From: Gluconobacter kanchanaburiensis NBRC 103587
GTDB lineage: Bacteria > Pseudomonadota > Alphaproteobacteria > Acetobacterales > Acetobacteraceae
Length of the DNA stretch: 64,000 nucleotides
Assembly (NCBI RefSeq): GCF_007988905.1
Contig: NZ_BJVA01000003.1
Span: forward strand, 228,715 to 292,714
Reading direction: 5' to 3'
How positions within the stretch are numbered: the stretch's first letter is position 1; each line of letters begins with the position of its first letter. Shown here piece after piece: positions 51,435 to 60,335 of the stretch. Under the pieces are notes generated by a model. The model had not been told where the DNA came from. It worked only from the letters and a program-made list of their open reading frames with translations, and made no database searches. The translations under genes were made by a program, and so were the position numbers.

Positions 51435-51955
51435 AGATTTCTGACGTCAATGCGCTGTCGGATGAGGCGTTCGTTGCCCGGCTCGGTGGACTCTACGAAC
51501 ATTCGCCCTGGGTGGCGGAAGGGGCGCTGAAGGCACGGCCTTTTGCGGATGTGGGTGCGATGCTGTCCGCGTTTGCGGAGGTTGTGCGGTCTGCGGGCGT
51601 GGAGGCGCAGCTTGCGCTAGTGCGGGCCCATCCGGAGCTTGGACACCGGGCGGGGATTGATCCGGATCTGACGGAACATTCCGCCTCGGAACAGGCTTCG
51701 GCCGGGCTGGATCGGCTGACGCCTGCGGAGTATGAGCGGTTTCGGGGGCTGAATGACGCGTATCGCGCGCGGTTTTCCATGCCGTTCGTGATCTGCGTGC
51801 GCAAGGTCGCCGCACCCGGAAAAGCTGCGAAGACCGTGATTATGGATGAAATGGAGCGCCGTCTTTCTGGCACTCCCGAACAGGAACTGACCGAGGCGTT
51901 GACGCAGATTGATGCGATTGCAGGGCTTCGTCTGAAAGATCTGGTGACGGCATGA
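51431..51955 (+). CDS. uraD: OHCU decarboxylase
   Basis: A 174-residue decarboxylase that converts 2-oxo-4-hydroxy-4-carboxy-5-ureidoimidazoline to S-allantoin. Markers are YEHSPWVAEGAL, VRAHPELG with the catalytic His, and FSMPFVICVRK. ATG 51431 overlaps the puuE stop; an open frame back to 51377 lies inside puuE and is not needed. It overlaps uraH by ATGA at 51952-51955. Confidence 0.95.
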   Translation: MKISDVNALSDEAFVARLGGLYEHSPWVAEGALKARPFADVGAMLSAFAEVVRSAGVEAQLALVRAHPELGHRAGIDPDLTEHSASEQASAGLDRLTPAEYERFRGLNDAYRARFSMPFVICVRKVAAPGKAAKTVIMDEMERRLSGTPEQELTEALTQIDAIAGLRLKDLVTA

Positions 51956-52284
51956 GTTCTCTGTCCACGCATGTTCTCGATACGGTGTCCGGAAAGCCTG
52001 CCGCGGGTGTGAGCCTGCGTCTGTTGCAGGGGGATCGGGTTCTGTTTGAAGGCCAGACCAATGCGGACGGGCGTTGTCCGGAGCTTCGGGATGTTACGGT
52101 TTCGAAAGGGGCGTATTGTCTGGAATTCCGGATTGGCGATTACTTCCGCCAAAGCGGCCAGGTTCTGTCTGATCCGCCGTTTCTGGATGTGGTGCCGATC
52201 GTGTTCGGGCTGGCGGCGGAGGCCCATGCGCATGTGCCCCTGCTGGCGGCTCCGTTCGGATATTCCACCTATCGCGGAAGCTGA
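51952..52284 (+). CDS. uraH: 5-hydroxyisourate hydrolase
   Basis: A 110-residue transthyretin-like enzyme that opens 5-hydroxyisourate to OHCU. The family markers are intact: LSTHVLDTVSGKPA (catalytic His and Arg partner region), ELRDVTVSKGAYCLEFRIGDYF, and the C-terminal YRGS. It overlaps uraD and is followed by the permease after 9 bases. Confidence 0.96.
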   Translation: MSSLSTHVLDTVSGKPAAGVSLRLLQGDRVLFEGQTNADGRCPELRDVTVSKGAYCLEFRIGDYFRQSGQVLSDPPFLDVVPIVFGLAAEAHAHVPLLAAPFGYSTYRGS

Positions 52285-52293
52285 GGGCTTTTC

Positions 52294-53697
52294 ATGACTG
52301 CCGAGAATGCCGCGATGACCGGTCTGCATCCCGTTGACGAAAAACTGCCGGTCTGGCGGCTTGGGGCCTATGGGTTGCAGCATGTGCTGGCGTTCTATTC
52401 GGCGGCGGTCATTGTCCCGATCCTTGTGGCGGGGGCGCTGCACCTGCCGCGCGAGACGCTGATCCATCTGATTGATGCGGATCTGTTCACCTGCGGGATT
52501 GCGTCGCTACTTCAGGCAGTGGGGTTCGGGCCGGTCGGGGTTCGGCTGCCGCTGTTGCAGGGTGTGACGTTCACTGCCGTGGGGCCGATGATCGCCATTG
52601 GCTCTGCCGTGGGGGGCGGGACGCCGGGGCTTTTGTCCATCTACGGGTCCGTCATCGTGGCGGGATTCGTGACGTTGCTGATGGCGCGGCATTTTGCCGG
52701 GCTGGTGCGGTTTTTTCCGCCGGTCGTGACGGGTTCCATCATTCTCATTATCGGTCTGGCGTTGTTGCCCGTGGCGGCGAACGACATTGTTTCGGGTGCC
52801 AGCCCGTCCGTCATGCAGGATCATGTTCCGCTGCGGAGCATCTGGTACGGGCTTGGGACACTGGCGTCCATTCTGGTGATCCAGCGGTTGTTTCGCGGGT
52901 TTATTGCCACGATTGCCGTGCTGATCGGACTTGTGCTGGGAACGCTGGTGGCATGGGTTCTGGGGGATGCGAATTTCGGGGGTGTGGCGTCCGCGCCGCT
53001 TCTGTCCATCACGCATCCCTTCTATTTCGGAATGCCGACGTTTCATCCGGTTTCGATCCTGTCGATGGTGATCGTCATGACGATTTCCATGATCGAAACG
53101 ATCGGGAACGTCTATGCGACGGGTGAAATTGTGGACAAGCCGATCACGTCCGAAGACATCGCCCGCACACTTCGGGCCGATGGAATCGCGACCATGCTGG
53201 GTGGCGTGCTCAACTCCTTCCCCTATACGTGTTTCGCTGAAAACGTTGGTCTGGTGCGGATGACGGCGGTGAAAAGTCGCTGGGTCGTGGCAGCCGCGGC
53301 GATCATTATGATGATGCTTGGTTGTCTGCCCCGTCTGGGGGCGCTGGTGGCTGCGGTGCCATTACCCGTTCTGGGTGGGGCGGCGCTGGCGATGTTCGCA
53401 ACTGTGGCTGTAGTCGGTGTACAGACCCTTTCACGGGTGGATTTCAACCGGCAGAGCAATGTGATCATCGTGGGCACCAGCATCGGACTGAGCATGCTGG
53501 CGACGGCCCAGCCCCATATCTCCGACACGTTTCCGATGTGGGCGAAGATCGTCTTTGGAAGCGGGATTACGCTTGGATCGCTATCGGCGATTTCGCTGCA
53601 TCTGATTTTCAATGTGAAGCGGACGATTCATGAGGCGACTCATGCGACGGATGTGCCGCGTGAGTCTTTGATCGACGAGCGTATCCGCGAAGGGTGA
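52294..53697 (+). CDS. NCS2-family purine permease (xanthine/urate type)
   Basis: A 467-residue nucleobase:cation symporter-2 protein with about 14 helices. Markers include LPLLQGVTFTAVGPMIAIGS, the FPPVVTGSIILIIGLALLPVA signature and GVLNSFPYTCFAENVGLVRMT, as in XanQ, UacT and PbuX-type transporters for xanthine or urate. It is the last gene of the purine operon, so it would bring in the operon's substrate. Whether it takes urate or xanthine cannot be told. Confidence 0.92.
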   Translation: MTAENAAMTGLHPVDEKLPVWRLGAYGLQHVLAFYSAAVIVPILVAGALHLPRETLIHLIDADLFTCGIASLLQAVGFGPVGVRLPLLQGVTFTAVGPMIAIGSAVGGGTPGLLSIYGSVIVAGFVTLLMARHFAGLVRFFPPVVTGSIILIIGLALLPVAANDIVSGASPSVMQDHVPLRSIWYGLGTLASILVIQRLFRGFIATIAVLIGLVLGTLVAWVLGDANFGGVASAPLLSITHPFYFGMPTFHPVSILSMVIVMTISMIETIGNVYATGEIVDKPITSEDIARTLRADGIATMLGGVLNSFPYTCFAENVGLVRMTAVKSRWVVAAAAIIMMMLGCLPRLGALVAAVPLPVLGGAALAMFATVAVVGVQTLSRVDFNRQSNVIIVGTSIGLSMLATAQPHISDTFPMWAKIVFGSGITLGSLSAISLHLIFNVKRTIHEATHATDVPRESLIDERIREG

Positions 53698-53700
53698 GAG

Positions 53701-53735
53701 ATCCGGGCTCTGCCAGGTCCGGGCAGAACCCGGAT
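53701..53735. terminator. Hairpin between permease and DUF3034 gene
   Basis: ATCCGGG and TCTGCC pair with GGCAGA and CCCGGAT around a short loop. It lies 3 bases after the permease stop, between convergent genes, and holds CCGGGCAGAACCCGGA (53719-53734), also seen with one change upstream of radA. Confidence 0.6.
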
Positions 53736-53742
53736 TGTCATG

Positions 53743-54726
53743 TCAAAATCCCGTCTGGGCGGAAAAATAGAAACCCGTCTGATTTTTATACGTCGCAATC
53801 GTTCCCAGCGACACATAGGCCAGCGTGACGTTCAGGTGTTTGTTGACGAAATAGCTGGTGTAGACGTCGAACCAGTTACTTTCGTCGGTGAAGCGCTGGT
53901 TGCGCGGTTTGGTGCGGTATTCGACGCCGACGACCAGGCCGGGAATGAAAGACGGCAGATAGCCGAGTGAGCCCTCGAACTGGGCGTGATAGTTGTTATC
54001 CTTGTCGCCGCCGAAACCGAGGATGCCCCACTGGTTGCCTTTGGTGAAGCGGACGGTGGTGTCGATCAGGATGCCGATTTTCGGAAACAGCTTGGTTACG
54101 GCGAGATAGGCATCTCCACCATCTGTATGCATTGAGCCGACTTCGTGAATGACTTTGCCGTCACTGTCATGCTTGTACATGCCTCCGATGGCGACTTGTG
54201 GGATCAGGGTGTTGTCCGCGACATGACCGAAGAGGCGGACCTTCGCACCTGCGACGTCGAGATCGAACTGGTAGCCATTGCCGATACCGAGTTTTGCGCC
54301 GGTGCCGCGGGTCTGAAAGAAGTTGTGGGTGTAGGAAATTTCGACGCGGTCGAAGAAACCCATCGACGCACCGACATTCTGGTCCCAGTAGCTGGTGAGG
54401 TTCACGTAGCTGTAGTGCAGGGCCATGCCGGCGCTCTTGTTGGAGCCATAGCCGCCGATTGTGGCCCAGCTTGCGATGCCGCCGCCGCTTGCACCTTCGA
54501 GCGAAGAAAGGCCGCTGGTGCCGAGGGCCCGCTGGCCGTCGAAAAGCGTCCGGAACATGGAGTGTCCGGTGCTGGTTCCATCATTGCCAAGCGTCACGCT
54601 GGGGGGGGTGTCTGTACTTTCGGCGGCATGAGCTTCCCCTGAAAAGCGGGCAGTGGCGAAGGACAGGCTCGCCACAAGAGAAAGCAGGGAGTGGTAGAGG
54701 AATGTACTACGGGACGAACGGTGCAT
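53743..54726 (-). CDS. DUF3034 outer-membrane beta-barrel protein
   Basis: A 327-residue protein with a signal peptide (about 1-34) and a beta-barrel ending in phenylalanine. It fits the DUF3034 pattern: GLSSLEGASGGGIASWATIGGY, ASMGFFDRVEISYTHNFF, GVEYRTKPRN, and VNKHLNVTLAYVSLGTIA. The family has no known function but is found in proteobacterial outer membranes. Its place next to the purine permease suggests a channel for purines, which is inference. It is transcribed towards the permease gene. Confidence 0.82.
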   Translation of the reverse strand: MHRSSRSTFLYHSLLSLVASLSFATARFSGEAHAAESTDTPPSVTLGNDGTSTGHSMFRTLFDGQRALGTSGLSSLEGASGGGIASWATIGGYGSNKSAGMALHYSYVNLTSYWDQNVGASMGFFDRVEISYTHNFFQTRGTGAKLGIGNGYQFDLDVAGAKVRLFGHVADNTLIPQVAIGGMYKHDSDGKVIHEVGSMHTDGGDAYLAVTKLFPKIGILIDTTVRFTKGNQWGILGFGGDKDNNYHAQFEGSLGYLPSFIPGLVVGVEYRTKPRNQRFTDESNWFDVYTSYFVNKHLNVTLAYVSLGTIATYKNQTGFYFSAQTGF

Positions 54727-54902
54727 GGTGCCTGCTTTTAAGTCGCGAGCCCGATGATGAGCCGGAGTATTCTCGCAGAGGGAATACTACGATCCGTTCT
54801 ATCGCCGCGACGCTGAAAAATTCTTAAGAGAATCTTAGAAGTCAAAAATTTTTCAGCCTGTCAAAGGAAAAAGGCACTGAGTGCCATTTTATGGGGTCGT
54901 CT

Positions 54903-56255
54903 TCACCCTTCCCTGCGCTTATGACGGAGTTCCCCGGCGACATAGGTGGCGGCGATGCTGCGGTCGTCGCCCAGCATGGTGAGGGCGAACAGGCGGTCGG
55001 CAAGAGTTTCGGCTGTCTGCGCGCGGATCCGGCCCAGAGGCGTAGCGGCGGGATCGAAGACGCAGAGATCGGCGTAGAGGCCGGGCCGGATGCTGCCGAT
55101 CCTGTCCTGAAGGCCGAGGGACTGCGCACCTCCCGCCGTGGCAAGCCAGAGCCCCTGCGCGGGATGGAGTTTCGTCTGGAGCCCTTGCGCGACCTTGTAG
55201 GCGTCGGACAGGACCTGAAGCAGCGACAGGGACGGTCCGGCGCCGATGTCGCTGCCGATGCCGACGCGCACGCGGCGTTCGGGTTTGAGGGCTTCAAAAA
55301 GCGGAAAGGAGCCGCTGCCGAGGAACTGGTTTGAGCCGGGACAGTGCGCGATGGAGCAGCCGGTGTCGTGACAGCGCTGGAAATCGGCTTCTTCGGCATG
55401 GACGGCGTGGGCGAGGATGGCGCGGGGGCGCAGGAGACCGGCCTTGTCGTACACGTCCAGATAGGAGCTGCGGTCGGGGAACAGTTCGCGGACCCAGGCG
55501 ATTTCGGAGCGGTTTTCGAGCAGATGCGTCTGCATGAACAGGTCGGGCTTTGTGGCGAGAAGGGCGCCTGCGAGATCGAGCTGTTCGGGGGTGCTGGTGG
55601 GGGCAAAGCGGGGGGTGACGGCGTAAAGCTGGCGTCCGCGATTGTGCCACCGCGCGATGAGCTCCGCAGACTGATCGTAGCCGCTCTGGGCTGTGTCGCG
55701 CAGGTTTTTCGGGGCGTTGCGGTCCATCAGGACCTTGCCTGCGATCATGCAGGTGTTGAGGCGTTCGGATTCTTCGAAGAAGGCATCCACGGACTGGGGG
55801 TGGACCGTGCAGTATACGGCGGCCGTCGTGGTGCCGACGCGCAGGAGTTCGTTCAGGAACTGCCGGGCAACAGTGCGGGCATAGGTGATGTCGGCGTATC
55901 GGGCTTCGGCGGGGAAGACGTAGTTTTCCAGCCATTGCAAAAGCTGTTCGCCATAGGAGGCGATGACCGGGAGCTGCGGGTAATGGACATGGGTGTCGAT
56001 CATGCCGGCGGAAATTAGCATGTCGGGGTAGTGGTCGAGGTGCGTTCCGGCGGGGATGGTGTCGCGCAGGATGTCCCAGGGACCGGCAGCGGTGATGCAG
56101 CCGTTTTCAGTCAGGATCAGGCCATCGGGCTCGTGATGCAGGGCGTCCATGGGATCGGTGGTGAAGGGATCGGCATGGAAGGTCAGAAAGGGGCCGCGGA
56201 TGGCCCGGCGGGAAATGGTGTGGGAACTGGCGTGGGAAGTGCTGCTCTGGGTCAT
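54903..56255 (-). CDS. guaD: Guanine deaminase
   Basis: A 450-residue amidohydrolase that deaminates guanine to xanthine. The zinc motif is MIDTHVHYPQLPVIASYG, followed by QLLQWLENYVFPAE, AVYCTVHPQSVDAFFEE, MQTHLLENRSEI and AHAVHAEEADF. SDIGAGPSLSLLQ holds the catalytic Asp. The length is normal. It lies downstream of two membrane protein genes and converges towards the purine operon. It probably supplies xanthine, which an oxidase outside the window would turn to urate. Confidence 0.95.
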   Translation of the reverse strand: MTQSSTSHASSHTISRRAIRGPFLTFHADPFTTDPMDALHHEPDGLILTENGCITAAGPWDILRDTIPAGTHLDHYPDMLISAGMIDTHVHYPQLPVIASYGEQLLQWLENYVFPAEARYADITYARTVARQFLNELLRVGTTTAAVYCTVHPQSVDAFFEESERLNTCMIAGKVLMDRNAPKNLRDTAQSGYDQSAELIARWHNRGRQLYAVTPRFAPTSTPEQLDLAGALLATKPDLFMQTHLLENRSEIAWVRELFPDRSSYLDVYDKAGLLRPRAILAHAVHAEEADFQRCHDTGCSIAHCPGSNQFLGSGSFPLFEALKPERRVRVGIGSDIGAGPSLSLLQVLSDAYKVAQGLQTKLHPAQGLWLATAGGAQSLGLQDRIGSIRPGLYADLCVFDPAATPLGRIRAQTAETLADRLFALTMLGDDRSIAATYVAGELRHKRREG

Positions 56256-56265
56256 GGAAAATACT

Positions 56266-57507
56266 TTATCGCAGGAAACGTGCCTGTGTCTGTGTCAGGA
56301 AGGTGTGGATCAGGCCGCAGGTATAGAGGAGCAGCGTCAGGTCCAGCACGAGGAGGATGCGATGGCTGGAAGCGTAGATTGTGGGGGACAGGCCCGTCAG
56401 GATCGTGATGATGAACCCTCCGGTCAGGAAGGACAGGAGGGTGGCGGCGTTTTTCAGGGACAGGGCGCACCACAGGATCGAGACGAACAGGCACAGCGTG
56501 AGGAAAAACGCGACATAGGTGTTGAGAGAGACCCAGTTCAGATCATAGAGGAACCGGTCGCAGCGCAGGGCCCCGAGCAGGTGTGTGGGAAGCATGAGCA
56601 GGAGACCCAGCAGCATCACGCCCATGGCGGCCTTATCCTGAAAGCCCCGGTTCTTTTTGACGAACGTCAGAAAATAGATGGATAGCACGAGGGCTGCGAG
56701 AAGGATGTGGTTGTCCGGGCTGATGCTGGTGCGGTGGATGCGGTCGAGGGCGAGGGAGAGTTTTTGAAGGGTGTCGTATTGGGGGAATTCCGGCAGCCAG
56801 TTGCCGATTTCCGCGACATAGCGGCGCCCGTTTCCGGGGGCGGCGAGGACGATGGCCGAGAAGATGGCGGCGAGCGTCAGATAGAGGGCCCTGTAAAGAG
56901 AAATCGTTCGGCGCCCCAGGGCGGACAGAGCTGTGGAAATAACTGTGCAGAACAGCAGGAGCAGGGAGGACTGTTCGATCGAGCAGCCGATGGGCAGGGC
57001 TGCAAGCGACAGGAAACGCATCGTGTTTTCAGCCTCGTTCTGCCGCAGAAACACGCTGATCGAGAAAAAGGCGAAGGAGACCGGGAGCAGGTAATTGTAG
57101 AAGCCTGAGAGCCAGTAAACGGACTCTTCCGTGACCTCGTGCGGGAGGAGCAGGAAGAGCCCCATGACGAGCGGGATTCCGAAAGCGGGTTTCAGGGATG
57201 ACCGCAGGGTGCAGGACCAGATGGCATAGGCCAGAAGAACCGCGCAGAACGGGATGAGGAGTTTCCAGAAGAGCGCATAGCGGATGGTTTCAGCCAGTGT
57301 GGCCTCGATGACGACCCTGCCGGACCATGTCATGTAGCGCATGTGCAGGAAGGATAGCAGGCTCCGGTGATCGAGGGCATGGCGGAACATGTCGTTGTCG
57401 ATGAAGATCGACTGGTTGATGTGGGCGTCGATCCAGAAAGTTGCGATCAGGAGGAAGGCGATGAAGGCGCCGTTGCGCAGGAGCGTCGTCTTAAGAGTGG
57501 CAGACAT
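56266..57507 (-). CDS. Polytopic membrane protein (DUF6056-like)
   Basis: A 413-residue protein with about 11-12 membrane helices. The first loop holds NDMFRHALDHRSLLSFLHMRYMTWSGRVVIE in part, like DUF6056 proteins, which resemble the membrane parts of lipid-linked glycosyltransferases. It starts 17 bases inside the upstream 181-residue gene and ends 10 bases before guaD, so it is in an operon with both. A role in surface sugar decoration is only inference. Confidence 0.7.
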   Translation of the reverse strand: MSATLKTTLLRNGAFIAFLLIATFWIDAHINQSIFIDNDMFRHALDHRSLLSFLHMRYMTWSGRVVIEATLAETIRYALFWKLLIPFCAVLLAYAIWSCTLRSSLKPAFGIPLVMGLFLLLPHEVTEESVYWLSGFYNYLLPVSFAFFSISVFLRQNEAENTMRFLSLAALPIGCSIEQSSLLLLFCTVISTALSALGRRTISLYRALYLTLAAIFSAIVLAAPGNGRRYVAEIGNWLPEFPQYDTLQKLSLALDRIHRTSISPDNHILLAALVLSIYFLTFVKKNRGFQDKAAMGVMLLGLLLMLPTHLLGALRCDRFLYDLNWVSLNTYVAFFLTLCLFVSILWCALSLKNAATLLSFLTGGFIITILTGLSPTIYASSHRILLVLDLTLLLYTCGLIHTFLTQTQARFLR

Positions 57508-58036
57508 GCGACATCCTGTAGAGCGTGTGTCCTGTGGTGATGTTCAGATGGATGTGTGGCGTTATCCCGGCCGGGATGCGGGCGATGGCGGTGAAGCCGT
57601 ACCGGTTATGAAACGCATTGCCGTCCTTATGGGCGGCGTATGCGATGTCGGGTCGTTCCTGAAGCCTGTAGGGAATGGACACTTCCTGTGCTCCGTCTCC
57701 GGCCGTTAGGAGGAAAGACGCTTTGGGGCCGGGCCAGAGATCTGACAGGACCCAGCCGGAAACGGAGATGAATTTAGGGGTGATGTGACAGGTCTCCACG
57801 CGGGCTTTCATGGAGGGGTCGTCTGCGGAGGTGAAACTGTCCGGACTGAAGGGTCTGTGTGCTGTCCAGGCATGGCAGATGGCCAGCGTCAGAAGAAGGG
57901 AGAGGCTTATCCCGAGCACAAAGGCATGGTTCTTCAGAAGCACGAGGCTCTGATGCAGTGCATCGGGTATCTTCATCGGTCTGCTTTGGCCGTTCGGGAG
58001 ATGTCCTGTCTGCCATCCGGGCAGCAGCCTGTCCAT
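57491..58036 (-). CDS. Membrane-anchored protein of unknown function
   Basis: A 181-residue protein with one membrane helix (about 39-58) and an exported C-terminal part with a beta-rich pattern (FISVSGWVLSDLW, YGFTAIARIPAGITPHIHLNI). ATG 58036 follows AAAGG; ATG 57976 is also in frame. Its end overlaps the start of the DUF6056-like gene by 17 bases, so the two are coupled. Family not recognised. Confidence 0.6.
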   Translation of the reverse strand: MDRLLPGWQTGHLPNGQSRPMKIPDALHQSLVLLKNHAFVLGISLSLLLTLAICHAWTAHRPFSPDSFTSADDPSMKARVETCHITPKFISVSGWVLSDLWPGPKASFLLTAGDGAQEVSIPYRLQERPDIAYAAHKDGNAFHNRYGFTAIARIPAGITPHIHLNITTGHTLYRMSHVCHS

Positions 58037-58143
58037 GCAGCCTTTCGGGCTGGCATCGAGGCTTTGGCCCTGATATTTCCCGGGCTGTCTCTTTCATCTG
58101 ATCGCGGCTGTGTCTGCGGTCCTGGTCGCCGGATCCCTGCCCC

Positions 58144-59085
58144 ATGTCCGATAGTTTCGAGCCGATCCGTATTGTCGCGCTGTATCATTTCACGTCGTTC
58201 GCCGACCCAGCAGCCTTGCGGGAGCCGTTGCTGGAGCTGTGCGAGCGTGAGGGGATCAGAGGGATTCTGCTTCTGGCGCGCGAAGGGATTAACGGCACGA
58301 TTGCCGGCACGGATGAGGGTATGGAGCGCGTGATGGCGCATATCCGCGCGCTTCCGGGCTGTGCGGACTTGGAAAGCAAGGATTCCCGCGCGCCTGAACT
58401 GCCGTTTCGCCGCATGAAGGTGCGGCTGAAAAAGGAAATCGTCACGATGGGCGAGCCGGATATCGACCCGCTTCAGGGCGTGGGGCGGTATGTGGCGCCA
58501 GAAGACTGGAACGCGCTGATTTCCGATCCCGATACGATCCTGATTGATACGCGCAACGATTATGAAGTCGCGATAGGGACGTTCAAAGGCGCGGAAGACC
58601 CGAAGACGAAATCCTTCCGGGAATTTCCCGAATGGTTCCGCAAACGGCGGCAGGAACTGGAAGCGGAAGGTCGTCTGCCGAAGATTGCCATGTTCTGCAC
58701 GGGCGGCATCCGTTGTGAAAAATCAACGTCCTTTGCGCGGGCGGAGGGAGTGGACGAGGTCTATCATCTCAAGGGCGGTATTCTGAAATATCTGGAGACC
58801 GTTCCGGAAGAAGAGAGCCTTTGGGAAGGCGAGTGCTTCGTGTTTGACCAGCGTGTGTCGGTGAAGCACGGGCTTGAGATCGGGACTTATGACGTGTGCC
58901 ATGCCTGTCGTCGTCCATTGAGTGACAAGGACAAGGCTTCGGCTCTGTTCGTACAGGGTGTGTCGTGCCCGCATTGCCATAACGAACGCACGGAAGAGCA
59001 GCGCCACCGTTATGCCGAGCGTGAGCGGCAGGAAGCGCTGGCTCAGGCGCGGCAGGTTGGGCATCTGGGGGGTCGGCAGAAGTAA
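58144..59085 (+). CDS. trhO: tRNA uridine-34 hydroxylase TrhO (rhodanese domain)
   Basis: A 313-residue TrhO/YceA protein, which makes 5-hydroxyuridine at position 34 of some tRNAs. It has the acylphosphatase-like N-terminal half ([17 protein letters not shown]), LKKEIVTMG, a rhodanese domain ([19 protein letters not shown]) with the active Cys in [12 protein letters not shown], and the C-terminal Cys cluster CHACRRPL...CPHCH. It stands alone, divergent from the 181-residue gene. Confidence 0.95.
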   Translation: MSDSFEPIRIVALYHFTSFADPAALREPLLELCEREGIRGILLLAREGINGTIAGTDEGMERVMAHIRALPGCADLESKDSRAPELPFRRMKVRLKKEIVTMGEPDIDPLQGVGRYVAPEDWNALISDPDTILIDTRNDYEVAIGTFKGAEDPKTKSFREFPEWFRKRRQELEAEGRLPKIAMFCTGGIRCEKSTSFARAEGVDEVYHLKGGILKYLETVPEEESLWEGECFVFDQRVSVKHGLEIGTYDVCHACRRPLSDKDKASALFVQGVSCPHCHNERTEEQRHRYAERERQEALAQARQVGHLGGRQK

Positions 59086-59123
59086 GTGAGAAGAAAAGAT
59101 ACTTCTCTATACTCAGCTTGATT

Positions 59124-59147
59124 GCCGTTCCCGATTAGGGGAACGGC
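59124..59147 (+). terminator. Hairpin downstream of trhO
   Basis: GCCGTTCCC pairs with GGGAACGGC around a 6-base loop, followed by a weak T-rich run. It lies about 40 bases after the trhO stop. Confidence 0.55.
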
Positions 59148-59241
59148 TTGATGTTCTGTGCCCAAATCATTATCGGCTTCTTTCGCCGTCATCTTGGCCA
59201 CGCACGGAATTGGAATGGTTTTTTTTGAAAGCTGACCTTTG

Positions 59242-60081
59242 TTAGCAGTCAGCCTTTAAAACCTCATTCAGAGTGTCCAGCGGCATGGAGGCACTTTGTG
59301 CACTGGTTGGGAATGCGCCGGCGCGAACATCCTCTGCATATTCCCTAACCGTTTTTTCAATGGCTGCACCAATCTCGGCAAAGCGCTTGGCGTGTCGAGG
59401 CGTCTTGTTGTCATAGAGCCCAAGAATGTCGTGCCAGACTTGTACCTCTCCATCACAATGTGGTCCTGCGCCAATGCCAATGACGGGAATAGACAGACGT
59501 TTTGTAATGACTTCAGCCAGAGGGGCCGGCACGACTTCGAGGACAATCGCAAATGCGCCAGCCTGCTCCAGAGCCAGAGCATCATCCAGAAGTTGCCGTG
59601 CCGCTGAGGCTTCGCGTGCCTGAACTTTTAGCCCGATCTGATGCTGTGCCTGAGGCGTCAGACCAAGATGTCCCATGACAGGTACACCCATTGCGGTCAG
59701 GCGATGCACCATGGGGAGGATTTCTTGACCACCTTCAAGCTTGATCGCCTGTCCTCCACCTTCCTGCATGACGCGGCGGGCCGAAGATATGGCATCCGGC
59801 ACAGTCGCATAACTCATGAACGGGAGATCAACCACGACGAGTGCTGACCGACTGGCGCGTGTCACCATTTTTGCATGAAGAATCATGTCATCCACGGTCA
59901 TCGGTAATGTGGTGTCATAACCATGCACCACCATTCCGGCGGAATCTCCGACCAATAGCATCGGAATACCCGCCCGTTCGGCGATCAGAGCAGAAGGGTA
60001 GTCATAGACGGTCAGCATCGGAATTCTTTCCCCCGCGACCTTCATCTTGCGGATACCATCAACTGTCTGCCGTTTGATCAC
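59242..60081 (-). CDS. panB: 3-methyl-2-oxobutanoate hydroxymethyltransferase
   Basis: A 279-residue PanB, the first committed step of pantothenate and CoA synthesis, making ketopantoate. Markers are MLTVYDYPSALIAERAGIPMLLVGDSAGMVVHG, LPFMSYATVPDAISSARRVM (in parts), KLEGG, GHLGLTPQ and PVIGIGAGPHCDGEVQVWHD. The start is GTG 60081 with AGAAGGA upstream. The third-position G+C looks lower than in neighbouring genes, and the upstream frame is a gene fragment, which together suggest acquired DNA. Confidence 0.95.
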   Translation of the reverse strand: MIKRQTVDGIRKMKVAGERIPMLTVYDYPSALIAERAGIPMLLVGDSAGMVVHGYDTTLPMTVDDMILHAKMVTRASRSALVVVDLPFMSYATVPDAISSARRVMQEGGGQAIKLEGGQEILPMVHRLTAMGVPVMGHLGLTPQAQHQIGLKVQAREASAARQLLDDALALEQAGAFAIVLEVVPAPLAEVITKRLSIPVIGIGAGPHCDGEVQVWHDILGLYDNKTPRHAKRFAEIGAAIEKTVREYAEDVRAGAFPTSAQSASMPLDTLNEVLKADC

Positions 60082-60235
60082 GATTTATCCTTCTGCCTTC
60101 AAAAGTTTTTATGATAGCCGGCATGTCGGCACGGTTATATCTCGAATCTCCAGTGCCTTGCAGAATAACCTGGCAGATTGAAATCATCGGTGCTGCCATA
60201 CCGGCGATGCCTCCCTCATCCCCGATAAAAAGCAT
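60059..60235 (-). pseudogene. C-terminal fragment of a HIBADH-like dehydrogenase
   Basis: An open frame of 58 codons, starting at an ATG (60235) two codons after an in-frame stop and overlapping the panB start by 23 bases. Its end, GTGDSRYNRADMPAIIKTFE, looks like the C-terminus of 3-hydroxyisobutyrate dehydrogenase or tartronate semialdehyde reductase. The catalytic and NAD-binding parts are missing, so it is probably a truncated gene. The family call is from memory and uncertain. A reductase next to PanB could once have reduced ketopantoate. Confidence 0.4.
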
Positions 60236-60335
60236 AGGTTAAAGAAGGCGAGGCCTGTTCTTCGTCTGAACCGTTCTGCTCTGGCGTTATGATCCGTTGC
60301 TTGAGTTGAGTATGCTCTGAGGGACTTGAGCGGGT

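Noticed and set aside
54842..55606. Minus-strand frame of 254 codons before guaD
   Set aside because: Its translation is Pro/Ser/Arg-rich and lies in another frame over guaD, a clear guanine deaminase.
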